Shown here: positions 32,545 through 41,046 of the stretch, in pieces
How the letters are laid out: every line of letters starts with the position of its first letter
Position numbering within the stretch: the first letter of the stretch is position 1
From: Lachnospiraceae bacterium
Lineage (GTDB): Bacteria; Bacillota; Clostridia; Lachnospirales; Lachnospiraceae
Reading direction: 5' to 3'
Assembly (NCBI GenBank): GCA_910575565.1
Contig: CAJTFL010000026.1
Span: forward strand, 1,088 to 54,547
DNA length: 53,460 nucleotides
Translations under genes and position numbers: made by a program
Notes under the pieces: generated by a model
Database searches by the model: none
The model's input: only the letters and a program-made list of their open reading frames with translations
What the model was told of the DNA's origin: nothing

Positions 32545-33477
32545 ATGAATGTTACCGCAAACAGATGGCAGGCAAACGCTGGCCGGATGATGTATCAAGC
32601 TTCATTATACAGTAAAGCTGCCGCAGGGGACTCCAAAACGGAACGAACAGGAAACCTTCCGGAAGAAGGATTTTTAAAAACCGAAACCGACAAGGCTGCT
32701 GGGAACGAAAATACTCCCCCGGCAAACACAGCTCCGGCAGAAAATCCAAATATTGCAGCAAATGCACCGGCGGATAAAACCGCGGCAGAAAAGGCAGAGG
32801 AAAACGCCGATAAGGCCGTAAAAGAAAAAGCAGGAGAAGCAAGGGAACAGGCAGGCAGGACAAAAGAGGACGAGGAATTATCCGCCTTAAAGCGGCTGGC
32901 CGAAAGCCTTTCCGCCCAGAACGCCAAAAAGGGTAAGAAAAACGGATTCCAGATGAAGTCTTCCTCCCAGGAAGAATCCGTGGGCGAGCTTGCTGCCCTC
33001 CTAGCCCGGGCAGAAACCCGGTTTGACGTGCTCCAGGTTTCCGGCAAGGCCATGCGGGCTTTAGTTAACTTAAAAATGTCCTCCGTCTCCGCCGATAAAG
33101 ACGAGGCGAAAAAAATCGCCCAGAAAATCCGGCGGATGGAGAAGTTAATCAAACGGATCCAGAAAAAGCTAAAACAGTTAAGCAAAGAAGAAGATCTTGA
33201 ACGGCAAAGGCAGCGGGCCGCAAAGAAAGAGGAAATGCAAAAGGCAAAGGAACTGCAGGAAGAACTTCAGTCCCGCCGGAAAAAACGCCGCAAAGACGAG
33301 CGAAACTATGCCTTTAAGGAATTATCACGGGATCAAAAGGGCGAAAATGACGAGATGCTGGCGGAAGCCTTTGGCAGCGACGGTTCGGCTTCCCCCGACC
33401 TTTCTTCCATGATCGAAACCGGAGGCGTCAGCCTGTCTTCCGCCTTAGAAGGCGTTTCCATCGACATTATGGCTTAA
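32545..33477 (+). CDS. Coiled-coil protein of unknown function
   Basis: A 310-residue protein starting MNVTANRWQANAGRMMYQAS. Residues ~30-110 are Ala/Glu/Lys-rich and low complexity (AENPNIAANAPADKTAAEKAEE), a folded-looking stretch LAALLARAETRFDVLQVSGKAMRALVNLK spans ~150-180, and a strongly basic-acidic coiled coil runs from ~185 to 265. The tail is Ser/Gly-rich. No signal peptide or membrane helix is present. The ATG at 32545 follows GGAGG. I do not recognise it. Confidence 0.75.
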   Translation: MNVTANRWQANAGRMMYQASLYSKAAAGDSKTERTGNLPEEGFLKTETDKAAGNENTPPANTAPAENPNIAANAPADKTAAEKAEENADKAVKEKAGEAREQAGRTKEDEELSALKRLAESLSAQNAKKGKKNGFQMKSSSQEESVGELAALLARAETRFDVLQVSGKAMRALVNLKMSSVSADKDEAKKIAQKIRRMEKLIKRIQKKLKQLSKEEDLERQRQRAAKKEEMQKAKELQEELQSRRKKRRKDERNYAFKELSRDQKGENDEMLAEAFGSDGSASPDLSSMIETGGVSLSSALEGVSIDIMA

Positions 33478-33500
33478 CGATTTTCATACCTCCTTTACGG

Positions 33501-33532
33501 GGCTGCCGCTTTTGCGCGGCAGCCTTCTTTTT
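33501..33532 (+). terminator. Terminator after the coiled-coil gene
   Basis: GGCTGCCGC pairs with GCGGCAGCC around a 6-base loop and is followed by TTCTTTTT. Confidence 0.92.
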
Positions 33533-33623
33533 ACCACTTTTATCCTCTTTGCCTATCCGTCTTTCCTGTCAGCGCCGCAAAAATTGCATCAGCGCCGTAA
33601 AGCATCAGCGCCTTAAAATTGCG

Positions 33624-34676
33624 CTAAAACAGCTTCCCTAAAATCTCTTTCTCCGCAAACAGCGCCGTAGCCCCTCCCGTATGAAGGAACACCACATTGC
33701 TCCCCGGCTCTACCTTGCCTGTGCGGATATAATCCAGCATACCGGCAAAAGCCTTTCCCGTATACACCGGATCCACCAAAAGGCCCTCCGTCTCCGCCAG
33801 AAGGCGGATAGCTTTCGACGCGGATTCGCTGGGGATCTCATATCCGGGATGGTAATAATTTAAGTCTGTCCTTACATCCCTTTCCTGCTCAACCATGGGC
33901 TCAACCCCTAAGACCTTTAAGCTTTCATTGGCCAGCGCGGCACACCGTTTGGGATAGCCGTCGTCTTTCAGGCTGACATTAATGGAAATCACCGGAACCT
34001 TCGCGCCTTTTAAGGCACGGCCTGCCAGAAGGCCTGCCATGGTTCCGCCGCTTCCCGTGGCGTGGAAAAGGTAATCCGGCTCTTTTCCAAACATCTGCTC
34101 TGCCTGCTCCATAAGCTCTGTAAACCCTTCGATAAACCCAACGCTTCCCACAGGGCTTGCGCCGCCAATGGGCACTTCATAGCACTTATGGCCTTCCGCC
34201 TCCAGACGGGCCATATGCTCCCTGCCCATGCGGATAGAGCGCTCTTCTGCTTCCGCCTTGCTTTCCCCAGGCTGGATGTCCACAATATGTACCTCCGCAC
34301 CCAGGATCTTATCCAGAAGAAGGTTTGCGCGGATGTCCTCCTCGTCCGGCTCCACGATAGCCACCAGGTACAGCACTGGCTTTAGGCCGCAGCGGCGGCA
34401 GGCCGTCACGGTCTGCATGGCGTGGTTGGACTGGGTAGCTCCAAAGGTAAACACATACTCGCAGCCCTGGCTTAGGGCATCCCCTATCAGGTACTGGAGC
34501 TTGCGGATCTTATTGCCGCCGAACAAGCTCATCCCGGTAAAATCGTCACGCTTGATGTAAAGCTGCACCCCCAATTCCTTAGAAAGCCGATCCAGCCGGT
34601 AAAAGGGAGTGGGAAAAAAACCAAGCTCCGCCTTCGGCATTTTCCCTAACAATGATCTGATCTCTGCGTATTCCAT
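33624..34676 (-). CDS. D-cysteine desulfhydrase / ACC deaminase-like PLP enzyme
   Basis: A 350-residue fold-type II PLP enzyme. The Schiff-base lysine lies in LFGGNKIRKLQYLIGDAL near residue 53, followed by FGATQSNHAMQT, the phosphate-binding HATGSGGTMAGLLAG and the C-terminal VVFLHTGGATALF. The family breaks down D-cysteine to pyruvate, sulfide and ammonia, or deaminates 1-aminocyclopropane-1-carboxylate; which one cannot be told by eye. It begins just after the lipoprotein amidase gene on the same strand (81-base gap). Confidence 0.87.
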   Translation of the reverse strand: MEYAEIRSLLGKMPKAELGFFPTPFYRLDRLSKELGVQLYIKRDDFTGMSLFGGNKIRKLQYLIGDALSQGCEYVFTFGATQSNHAMQTVTACRRCGLKPVLYLVAIVEPDEEDIRANLLLDKILGAEVHIVDIQPGESKAEAEERSIRMGREHMARLEAEGHKCYEVPIGGASPVGSVGFIEGFTELMEQAEQMFGKEPDYLFHATGSGGTMAGLLAGRALKGAKVPVISINVSLKDDGYPKRCAALANESLKVLGVEPMVEQERDVRTDLNYYHPGYEIPSESASKAIRLLAETEGLLVDPVYTGKAFAGMLDYIRTGKVEPGSNVVFLHTGGATALFAEKEILGKLF

Positions 34677-34757
34677 GGCTTCCCTTAATCATCCTTTCCT
34701 TAATCATCCATTTTTAGTAATCTCTTTATCGCAATAATCTCCCCATTAAAGGGTTAT

Positions 34758-36026
34758 TTACTGTCCAAAGTATTGGTTCACGCCAGCCACCAGACCGGAA
34801 GCCAGCACATCCAGCGTTCCCGCCGAATGGTCGGAGGCCTTATCTCCCAGCTCAATATCAATGCTGGGAACCGTAGAGTAAGAGGTCTGGGTCAGATCCA
34901 TTTCCATGGAGCCGCCGGAGAAAATCTTTACTCCTGCCCCCCTAAGGCCGGTCACTAAGCTTTCGCCCAGGGCGTTATGCTTCTGCCAGTTGGAAGCCAC
35001 CGGCTCCATGGCACGGTAGGAGGCCACATTAGGCACGCTCATATAGAATGCCCCTTTGTCGCTGGTGGTGGAATCCCAGTGAAGGGCAATATGGCAGTCC
35101 GCCCGGTTATTGGCAATTACCGTCCTGGCAATGTTGTCCAGCTGCACATCATCGCTTTCCCGGATCATCAGCACATCGTAACCTTCCGCCAGAAGCTTTT
35201 CCTTAAACACCTTTGCCATAGCCAGCGTTACCTTCGCCTCCGGCGTCCCGTCAGAAAAGGTCATGCCGCTGGAAACCGCTATCGCCTCCGTGGCCCCGGC
35301 TCCTGTAGTTCCCCCTGTCACCTTTGGGGTTCCGTCCGGATGGCATTTCGTCTTTACGCTTCCGCCGCCGCTTGTGCCATGGCCCGCATTCACGCAGACA
35401 GTAATCCCCTTCCGGTTAGCTCCTTCCGCCCGGTAAAGGGTCGCCGCCCCGCTTTTAATGGCGGAATACTCTGCGTATTTCCAGCCGCTATCTAATGTCA
35501 CCTGGCTGCCATTTGCCGCCTGTGCGCCGGAAACAGCCTGGCCTGCCCCTGTGCCACCTGAGCCTGCCGCCTGTGCCGGCGCAGATTCCTGGGGCTTGGG
35601 CTGCTGGGTGCTGACCAGGCTTTTATGTACATAAAGGGTCTGCCCATTATAACTTACCCTGCACCATTCATCGCTGACTCCCGTGCGGGAAAGGGGCGTG
35701 CCGCTGTTTACCATGGCCGCCACCGTGGAGCTCCCCTCCGTGCTGGGAGCCGTCCTCAGCCGCACCTGGTTCCCTGCCACATAAACCGTATCGGAAACAT
35801 CCGTAAACACCGGAGCCGGAGCCATGGCCTTTTCCCGGTCATTTAAGCTGGTCTCCGGCTGCCCGTCCTCTTCCCTTTTTTCCTCTTCCTCCGCCTCATC
35901 CCGCTGCTCCGCCGCGGAAGAGGTTTCCAATTTCTGGTAGTCCCCCTGGCCGCACCCGGACATCAGAACCGCGCTCATACAGATAGCAGCCAAAACATTG
36001 GCTGCTTTTATCCCACACTTTCTCAT
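34758..36026 (-). CDS. Lipoprotein N-acetylmuramoyl-L-alanine amidase with SH3 domain
   Basis: A 422-residue secreted protein. The signal peptide ends AVLMSGC (lipobox), then comes an acidic linker. An SH3b-like domain follows near residues 75-130 (VRLRTAPSTEGSSTVAAMVN, WCRVSYNGQTLYVH). The amidase_3 domain has zinc ligands in VCVNAGHGTSGGG, a Glu in GATEAIAV, His in HIALHWDS and a catalytic Glu in SIDIELGD. It cuts between MurNAc and L-Ala in peptidoglycan. I choose the ATG at 36026, 9 bases after AGGAGG. Confidence 0.88.
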   Translation of the reverse strand: MRKCGIKAANVLAAICMSAVLMSGCGQGDYQKLETSSAAEQRDEAEEEEKREEDGQPETSLNDREKAMAPAPVFTDVSDTVYVAGNQVRLRTAPSTEGSSTVAAMVNSGTPLSRTGVSDEWCRVSYNGQTLYVHKSLVSTQQPKPQESAPAQAAGSGGTGAGQAVSGAQAANGSQVTLDSGWKYAEYSAIKSGAATLYRAEGANRKGITVCVNAGHGTSGGGSVKTKCHPDGTPKVTGGTTGAGATEAIAVSSGMTFSDGTPEAKVTLAMAKVFKEKLLAEGYDVLMIRESDDVQLDNIARTVIANNRADCHIALHWDSTTSDKGAFYMSVPNVASYRAMEPVASNWQKHNALGESLVTGLRGAGVKIFSGGSMEMDLTQTSYSTVPSIDIELGDKASDHSAGTLDVLASGLVAGVNQYFGQ

Positions 36027-36154
36027 CAAATTCATCCTCCTTAAACTATGCCTGCACCGGCTTTACCCGCCGGTTCCTTTCCTTCCAGTTTACTACGGCA
36101 GGGATCATTTGTAAATATCCACTCTCTTACAAAAACCTGGGGAATTTCTTACAA

Positions 36155-37237
36155 CTAAAGGATCGTCCCCCCGCCAAGCACCACATCCCCCAGATAAAAC
36201 ACCACCGCCTGGCCAGGGGTGACGGCACGGACCGGCTCTTCAAACCGGCATTCCACCAGCCCGTCTGAAAGCTCCCGTATCCTGCAGGGCGCCCCCTTGT
36301 GGCTGTAACGGATTTTGGCCGTGACCGTCCGCTCCTGGCCTTTAAGTCCCTCCTCCGCCATCCAGTTTACCTGCCCGCACCGCAAAGAATCCGAAAACAC
36401 CTGTTCCCCTTCCCCGATAACCACCTCGTTCGTTTCCCTGCGGATCTCCTTCACAAAGACCCGCCGTCCCATGGAAAGCCCCAATCCCCGCCTCTGGCCG
36501 ATGGTATAGCAGGCAATCCCCTGATGCTGCCCCAGGATATTCCCCTGGGAATCCACAAAATTCCCCTTTGGAAGCTCCCGGCCGCCGTATTCCCGGATAA
36601 AGCCTGCATAATCATGGTCAGGGATAAAGCAGATTTCCTGGCTGTCCGGCTTATCCGCCACCAAAAGGCCCTTCGCCTTTGCTATCTGCCGAATTTCCTC
36701 CTTGGCATATTCCCCCACCGGCATCAGCGTGTGAGCCAGCTGGCGCTGGGTCAGGTTATACAAGGCATACGTCTGATCCTTCCCCCCGGCAGCGGATGCC
36801 CTGATGGCATAGCGCCCGTTCTTTAAGCGCACCACCTGGGCATAATGGCCGGTAGCGATATAATCCGCCCCAAGGGCAAGGCTTTTCTCCAAAAGCGACT
36901 CCCATTTCACATACCGGTTGCAGGCAATGCAAGGGTTAGGCGTCCTTCCCTTAAGGTACTCATCCACAAAATAATCAATTACCTTTGCTTTAAATTCCCG
37001 CTTGAAATTCATGACATAGTAAGGGATCCCAAGCTCCTGCGCTACCCGCCTTGCATCCTCCACGGCACTTAAGCCGCAGCAGCCCCCATTCTCCTGGGAA
37101 AGCTCCTCCGGCTCATCCTGCCAAATCTGCATGGTAACACCGATTACCTCATACCCTTGTTCTTTTAACAGGCAGGCTGCCACGGAGGAATCCACTCCCC
37201 CGGACAGCCCTACCACCACTTTTCCCTGATGAATCAA
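36155..37237 (-). CDS. mnmA: tRNA-specific 2-thiouridylase MnmA
   Basis: A 360-residue PP-loop enzyme that installs 2-thiouridine at position 34 of tRNA-Lys, -Glu and -Gln. The PP-loop is [15 protein letters not shown] near residue 8. The catalytic cysteines lie in [14 protein letters not shown] and [10 protein letters not shown], and [14 protein letters not shown] follows. I choose a TTG at 37237 whose last two bases overlap the nifU stop (TTGA), since no ATG fits the family N-terminus. It follows nifS-nifU, which supplies the sulfur relay. Confidence 0.95.
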   Translation of the reverse strand: MIHQGKVVVGLSGGVDSSVAACLLKEQGYEVIGVTMQIWQDEPEELSQENGGCCGLSAVEDARRVAQELGIPYYVMNFKREFKAKVIDYFVDEYLKGRTPNPCIACNRYVKWESLLEKSLALGADYIATGHYAQVVRLKNGRYAIRASAAGGKDQTYALYNLTQRQLAHTLMPVGEYAKEEIRQIAKAKGLLVADKPDSQEICFIPDHDYAGFIREYGGRELPKGNFVDSQGNILGQHQGIACYTIGQRRGLGLSMGRRVFVKEIRRETNEVVIGEGEQVFSDSLRCGQVNWMAEEGLKGQERTVTAKIRYSHKGAPCRIRELSDGLVECRFEEPVRAVTPGQAVVFYLGDVVLGGGTIL

Positions 37238-37671
37238 TATTCTTCCTCTTCTTCCTCCTCGCCGATATCCGCCTTCGGCTTTTGTAGGCCTTCGATTTCT
37301 ATATGATTTTTCTGGGCGTAATCCCAAAGAGCCGCATGGATCGCCTCCTCCGCCAGCAGGGAGCAGTGAACCTTAACCGGCGGAAGGCCGTCTAAAGCCT
37401 CCATCACCGCCTTGTTTGTCACCGCCATGGCCTCCTGGACGGTCTTTCCCTTAACCAGCTCTGTAGCCATGCTGCTGGTAGCCACAGCCGCCCCGCAGCC
37501 AAAGGTTTTAAACTTTACATCCCGGATGACCTGGTTTTCATCGATATCCAGATAAATCCGCATAATATCGCCGCACTTAGCATTGCCAACCGTACCTGTG
37601 CCGCTGGCATTTTCAATCTCCCCCACATTCCTGGGGTTTTGGAAATGATCCATCACTTTCTCTGAATACAT
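37234..37671 (-). CDS. Iron-sulfur cluster scaffold NifU/IscU
   Basis: A 145-residue IscU-type scaffold. The three cluster-binding cysteines are in [29 protein letters not shown] and [15 protein letters not shown]. It starts [17 protein letters not shown], typical of the clostridial form, and ends in an acidic run EEEEEEY. It receives sulfur from the upstream cysteine desulfurase and builds [2Fe-2S]/[4Fe-4S] clusters. Its stop overlaps the mnmA start. Confidence 0.95.
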   Translation of the reverse strand: MYSEKVMDHFQNPRNVGEIENASGTGTVGNAKCGDIMRIYLDIDENQVIRDVKFKTFGCGAAVATSSMATELVKGKTVQEAMAVTNKAVMEALDGLPPVKVHCSLLAEEAIHAALWDYAQKNHIEIEGLQKPKADIGEEEEEEEY

Positions 37672-37702
37672 CTTACATTTCTCCTTCTGTTAATCTGTAT
37701 GC

Positions 37703-37796
37703 GAAAAACTGCCGCCCGTTTGGCCCGTGCCATTTACCCTCCACAGCCTCCCTTAAAGAAAACCGCGCTTACGGCACTTTTTGCCTGGCGCAGTCC
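37703..37796 (+). repeat. Diverged fragment of element A
   Basis: AAAAACTGCCGCCCGTTTGG, CCCGTGCCATT, CTCCCTTAAAG and CGCGCTTACGGCACTTT follow the order of the left half of element A at 29171-29260, with many substitutions. It fills the gap between nifS and nifU, so it would be transcribed inside that operon. Confidence 0.5.
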
Positions 37797-38990
37797 TTAA
37801 GCCTTCCCCTTCCGGATGAAATCCTCATAAAGGGGGGACATACTGCGCAGCCTTTCTACGATCCGCTTAATCTCCCCAACCACGTAATCCATCTCTTCCC
37901 GGGTATTCTCATGGCTCAAGGTAATCCGCAGGGAACCATGGGCAATCTCATGGGGCAGGCCGATAGCTAACAGCACATGGGACGGATCCAATGAACCGGA
38001 AGTGCAGGCCGACCCGCTGGAAGCACAGATCCCCGCCATATCCAGCATAATTAACAGCGATTCCCCCTCGATAAACTGAAAAGCAAAATTGCAGTTATTC
38101 GGAAGCCGGTTGGTGCGGTGGCCATTCAGCCTGGTATAGGGCACTTCAGCCAAAACCCTCTGGATCAGGTAGTCCCTAAGCTCCCTTTCCTTATCCGCCC
38201 ATTCCTCCATATGCTCTGCAGCCATCTGGGCCGCCTTCCCAAAGCCTACGATAGCCGGTACGTTCTCCGTCCCTGCACGGCGCTTCCTCTCCTGGGCGCC
38301 CCCGTGGATAAAGGAACGGATCTTTACCCCTGTGCGGATATATAAAAACCCAATGCCCTTGGGCCCATTCAGCTTATGGCCGCTGGCGCTCATCATGTCA
38401 ATTTGGTACTCATCCACGTTAATGGGCACATGGCCGTAAGCCTGCACCGCATCCGTATGGAACAGGATGCCCCTTTCCCTGGCGATCTGCCCCACCTCCC
38501 GGATAGGCTCCATAGTCCCAATCTCATTATTAGCAAACATAATGGAAATCAGTATGGTATCCGGACGGATGGCCTTTTTTAAGTCATCTAAGCGGATCAC
38601 CCCATTCTCGTCCACATCCAGGTATGTCACCTCAAACCCTTGTTTTTCCAGGTACTCACAGCTGTGCAAAACGGCATGGTGCTCTATCTTGCTGGTAATA
38701 ATATGCCGCCCTTTCTCCTTTAACGCGTCCGCCGCGGCCTTCAATGCCCAGTTATCCGACTCGCTGCCCCCGGCAGTGAAATAAATCTCCTGGGCCTTTG
38801 CCCCGATAGAGGAAGCGATCTGCTCCCTGGCCTGGGTTACTGCCTTCTTGCTGATGCCGGAAAACTCATATACGGAAGATGGGTTCCCATAATATTCCGA
38901 AAAATAAGGCAACATCGCTTCTGCCACTTCCGGGGCAGTCCTGGTGGTTGCCGCATTATCCAAATAAATCAGTTTTTGTTTGTTGCTCAT
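37797..38990 (-). CDS. Cysteine desulfurase (NifS/IscS class)
   Basis: A 397-residue PLP enzyme that removes sulfur from cysteine. It begins KLIYLDNAATTRTAPEV, has the PLP lysine in SASGHKLNGPKGIGFLYI, and carries the active cysteine in the ASSGSACTSGSLDPSHVL loop, the long-loop class I (IscS/NifS) form. I choose the ATG at 38990; upstream in-frame methionines at 39011 and 39035 have no better ribosome site. It heads the nifS-nifU-mnmA operon. A promoter at 39041-39069 drives it. Confidence 0.94.
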   Translation of the reverse strand: MSNKQKLIYLDNAATTRTAPEVAEAMLPYFSEYYGNPSSVYEFSGISKKAVTQAREQIASSIGAKAQEIYFTAGGSESDNWALKAAADALKEKGRHIITSKIEHHAVLHSCEYLEKQGFEVTYLDVDENGVIRLDDLKKAIRPDTILISIMFANNEIGTMEPIREVGQIARERGILFHTDAVQAYGHVPINVDEYQIDMMSASGHKLNGPKGIGFLYIRTGVKIRSFIHGGAQERKRRAGTENVPAIVGFGKAAQMAAEHMEEWADKERELRDYLIQRVLAEVPYTRLNGHRTNRLPNNCNFAFQFIEGESLLIMLDMAGICASSGSACTSGSLDPSHVLLAIGLPHEIAHGSLRITLSHENTREEMDYVVGEIKRIVERLRSMSPLYEDFIRKGKA

Positions 38991-39040
38991 ATTACTGTCC
39001 GCCTTTCTCATGTGCAGTAATCCTGCTTTCTCCACGATTA

Positions 39041-39069
39041 ACTATAGCACATATTTCCTACCATTTCAA
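39041..39069 (-). promoter_or_regulatory. Sigma-A promoter for nifS-nifU-mnmA
   Basis: Minus strand TTGAAA (39064-39069), 17-base spacer and TATAGT (39041-39046). A start near 39034 supports the downstream ATG at 38990. Confidence 0.75.
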
Positions 39070-39157
39070 TATGATTTTAGCTGGCAAACTGTGCCTGTCC
39101 TTATGGCTGCACAGAAAGGCTATTTCCACGTCCTAAAAAAGAATCTGGGAGGCAGAT

Positions 39158-39784
39158 TCAGCCCCCCAGCGTCACATCCTGTTCCCTATACCAGACCAAA
39201 GCTTCCAGGAAATCCTCGTCCTGATAATCCGGCCACAACTGATCCACCACGTAAAAATCCGCATAAACCGACTGGATGGGGAGAAAGCCGGACAGCCTGC
39301 GCATCCCGCCCCAGCGGATAATTAAGTCAATCCGGGAAACATCCTGGGAATAAGGCTTGCCATCCTCACGGATATGGGACAGATCCCACTGCCATCCGTA
39401 ATTCACCAGGAAATTCAGCCGGATCCCCCCGCCATGTATGGAGGTTCTCTCCTGGTAGCAGCGCAGTTCCCCTGGGAAACACTTGGAACGGCTGTCCCCC
39501 ACCACCAAAAGATCCGCCCCTTCCCCGCACAGCATATCCACCGCCTCCACGCAAGCCTCCCTAAAGGCCCGCACCTGCTCCTTCGGCCTTTTACAGTTAT
39601 CCATGGTAAACCCGTAATACGAAATCTCCTCTATGCCCTGGGCCTTTGCCAGGCGCAGAAGCCTTATGCCGGGATCTAACCCGTAGGCATATCCCTCCTG
39701 CTTTCCCATCCCCTTAGCCAAGGCCCAGCGGCGGTTGCCGTCCGGGATAATGCCGATATGCTTTGGCTTTTCCTTCTTCATCAT
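39158..39784 (-). CDS. Divergent cis-prenyltransferase (UppS family)
   Basis: A 208-residue relative of undecaprenyl diphosphate synthase. The IGIIPDGNRRWALAKG motif, with its Mg-binding Asp, and the C-terminal FLPIQSVYADFYVVDQLWPD block are clear. Other family blocks are altered: NYGWQWDLS replaces the usual NYGGRxE, and RWGGMRRLSGF replaces RTSGExRxSxF. It is also ~40 residues shorter than typical UppS. The main UppS of cell-wall synthesis is normally next to cdsA, so this is probably a specialised paralogue. Several in-frame starts (TTG-ATG-ATG) follow GAGGTGA. Confidence 0.82.
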   Translation of the reverse strand: MMKKEKPKHIGIIPDGNRRWALAKGMGKQEGYAYGLDPGIRLLRLAKAQGIEEISYYGFTMDNCKRPKEQVRAFREACVEAVDMLCGEGADLLVVGDSRSKCFPGELRCYQERTSIHGGGIRLNFLVNYGWQWDLSHIREDGKPYSQDVSRIDLIIRWGGMRRLSGFLPIQSVYADFYVVDQLWPDYQDEDFLEALVWYREQDVTLGG

Positions 39785-39833
39785 CAATCACCTCATGGAT
39801 AGTATTGCCAGGTTTTGCGGATAAAACCGTGTC

Positions 39834-40637
39834 TCAGGCTTTCCGGGCAAATTCGCCGGTCAGATTGAAATTGTGCTGCATGGGGCCACGGCCACGGCCC
39901 AGGTTCAGCATGGCTCCCAACGCGCCGGAAAGGTAGTCTTTCGACCGCTGGATGGACGTGGGCAGATCAAATCCCTTTGCCAGATTGGCCGCAATGGCGC
40001 TGGACAGCGTGCATCCGGTTCCGTGGGTGTTGGGATTGTCGATGCACGTTCCATAAAACCAAGTCCCCGCACCGTCCCCATAGAGAAAATCGTTGGCATC
40101 ATTGATGTTATGCCCGCCTTTCAACAGAACGGCGCAGCCGCAGGCATCACCGATCTCTTTAGCTGCGGACTCGATGTTCTCTGCGCTGCGGATGATCATG
40201 CCGGACAAAATCTCCGCCTCTGGGATGTTAGGAGTGACCACAGCCGCCAGAGGAAGCAGACAGCTTTTCAGCGTACCTACCGCCTCCTCAGAAATTAACC
40301 TGTCCCCGGAGGTAGCCACCATCACCGGGTCTACCACGATATTCCTTGCCTGATAAAAACGCAGCCGCTCCGCGATTTTCTCGATCAGTTCGCAGGAAGC
40401 CACCATACCGATCTTCACTGCATCGGGTGGAATATCCTCAAATACCGCGTCGAGCTGCTGCCCGAGAAATTCAGGCGTCAGTTCTACGATTTCCCGCACG
40501 CCGGTGGTGTTCTGTGCCACCAGCGCCGTGATGGCGCTCATGGCGAAAACACCGTTCATGGTCATCGTTTTCAGATCAGCTTGAATCCCGGCGCCTCCGC
40601 TGGGGTCAGTCCCAGCGATTGATAATGCTGTTTTCAT
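39834..40637 (-). CDS. thiD: Hydroxymethylpyrimidine/phosphomethylpyrimidine kinase
   Basis: A 267-residue ribokinase-fold enzyme that phosphorylates HMP twice for thiamine synthesis. The N-terminal ALSIAGTDPSGGAGIQADLKT and C-terminal THGTGCTLSSAIAANLAKG are the substrate and anion-hole motifs; GLKGGH-like LLKGGHN also fits. AGAGGAGAT lies 8 bases before the ATG. It is the last gene of the TPP-controlled operon, separated from the thiamine-binding protein gene by element C. Confidence 0.96.
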   Translation of the reverse strand: MKTALSIAGTDPSGGAGIQADLKTMTMNGVFAMSAITALVAQNTTGVREIVELTPEFLGQQLDAVFEDIPPDAVKIGMVASCELIEKIAERLRFYQARNIVVDPVMVATSGDRLISEEAVGTLKSCLLPLAAVVTPNIPEAEILSGMIIRSAENIESAAKEIGDACGCAVLLKGGHNINDANDFLYGDGAGTWFYGTCIDNPNTHGTGCTLSSAIAANLAKGFDLPTSIQRSKDYLSGALGAMLNLGRGRGPMQHNFNLTGEFARKA

Positions 40638-40658
40638 TGCCGCATCTCCTCTGCATTA

Positions 40659-40740
40659 TTTTTATTTCCACGAGCAATAAGCCAAGTGCCGTGCTAGCAC
40701 GAGCATTTGGCGAGGGCCTGCCCCCGGCCTGCCGCTTGAA
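40659..40740. repeat. Dispersed hairpin element C, copy 2
   Basis: TTTTTATTTCCACGAGCAAT, then GTGCTAGCACGAGCATTTGGCGA, matches the left ~55 bases of 12393-12488; the right part (GGGCCTGCCCCCGGCCTGCC) differs. It lies inside the thiamine operon, just before thiD. Confidence 0.7.
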
Positions 40741-40743
40741 AAA

Positions 40744-41046
40744 TCAGAAGTGCTGATATTTCCCGATTTTTTGGTCGATGGTAAGAATATCCCCCTCCGG
40801 GCGATAGACGATTTTTACATAGGCGGAAACCTTGGGCGCTCCCGCTTGAACAGCCACATACTGGCACTGCTTTACAATGTCCATCAATTGGTCATAGCTG
40901 TCTCCCTCGATGGTCGTCTCAAAGGGGCCTACCTCATAGCGGAGTCCACTGCCCGCGATATAGGCAATCACTTCATCAACTATACGGCACAGCTCCTGGT
41001 CATCAGGGGCCTCTGGCAAAACTTGAATGGCAATACTTGCGCTCAT
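40744..41046 (-). CDS. Thiamine-binding protein (MTH1187/YkoF-like)
   Basis: A 100-residue ferredoxin-fold protein starting MSASIAIQVLPEAPDDQEL, with GLRYEVGPFETTIEGDSYDQLM. It belongs to the thiamine-binding domain family known from YkoF and MTH1187, small cytoplasmic proteins that bind thiamine or HMP. It overlaps the HAD gene stop by 4 bases (ATGA) in the TPP-controlled operon, which supports a role in thiamine or HMP handling. Confidence 0.85.
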   Translation of the reverse strand: MSASIAIQVLPEAPDDQELCRIVDEVIAYIAGSGLRYEVGPFETTIEGDSYDQLMDIVKQCQYVAVQAGAPKVSAYVKIVYRPEGDILTIDQKIGKYQHF

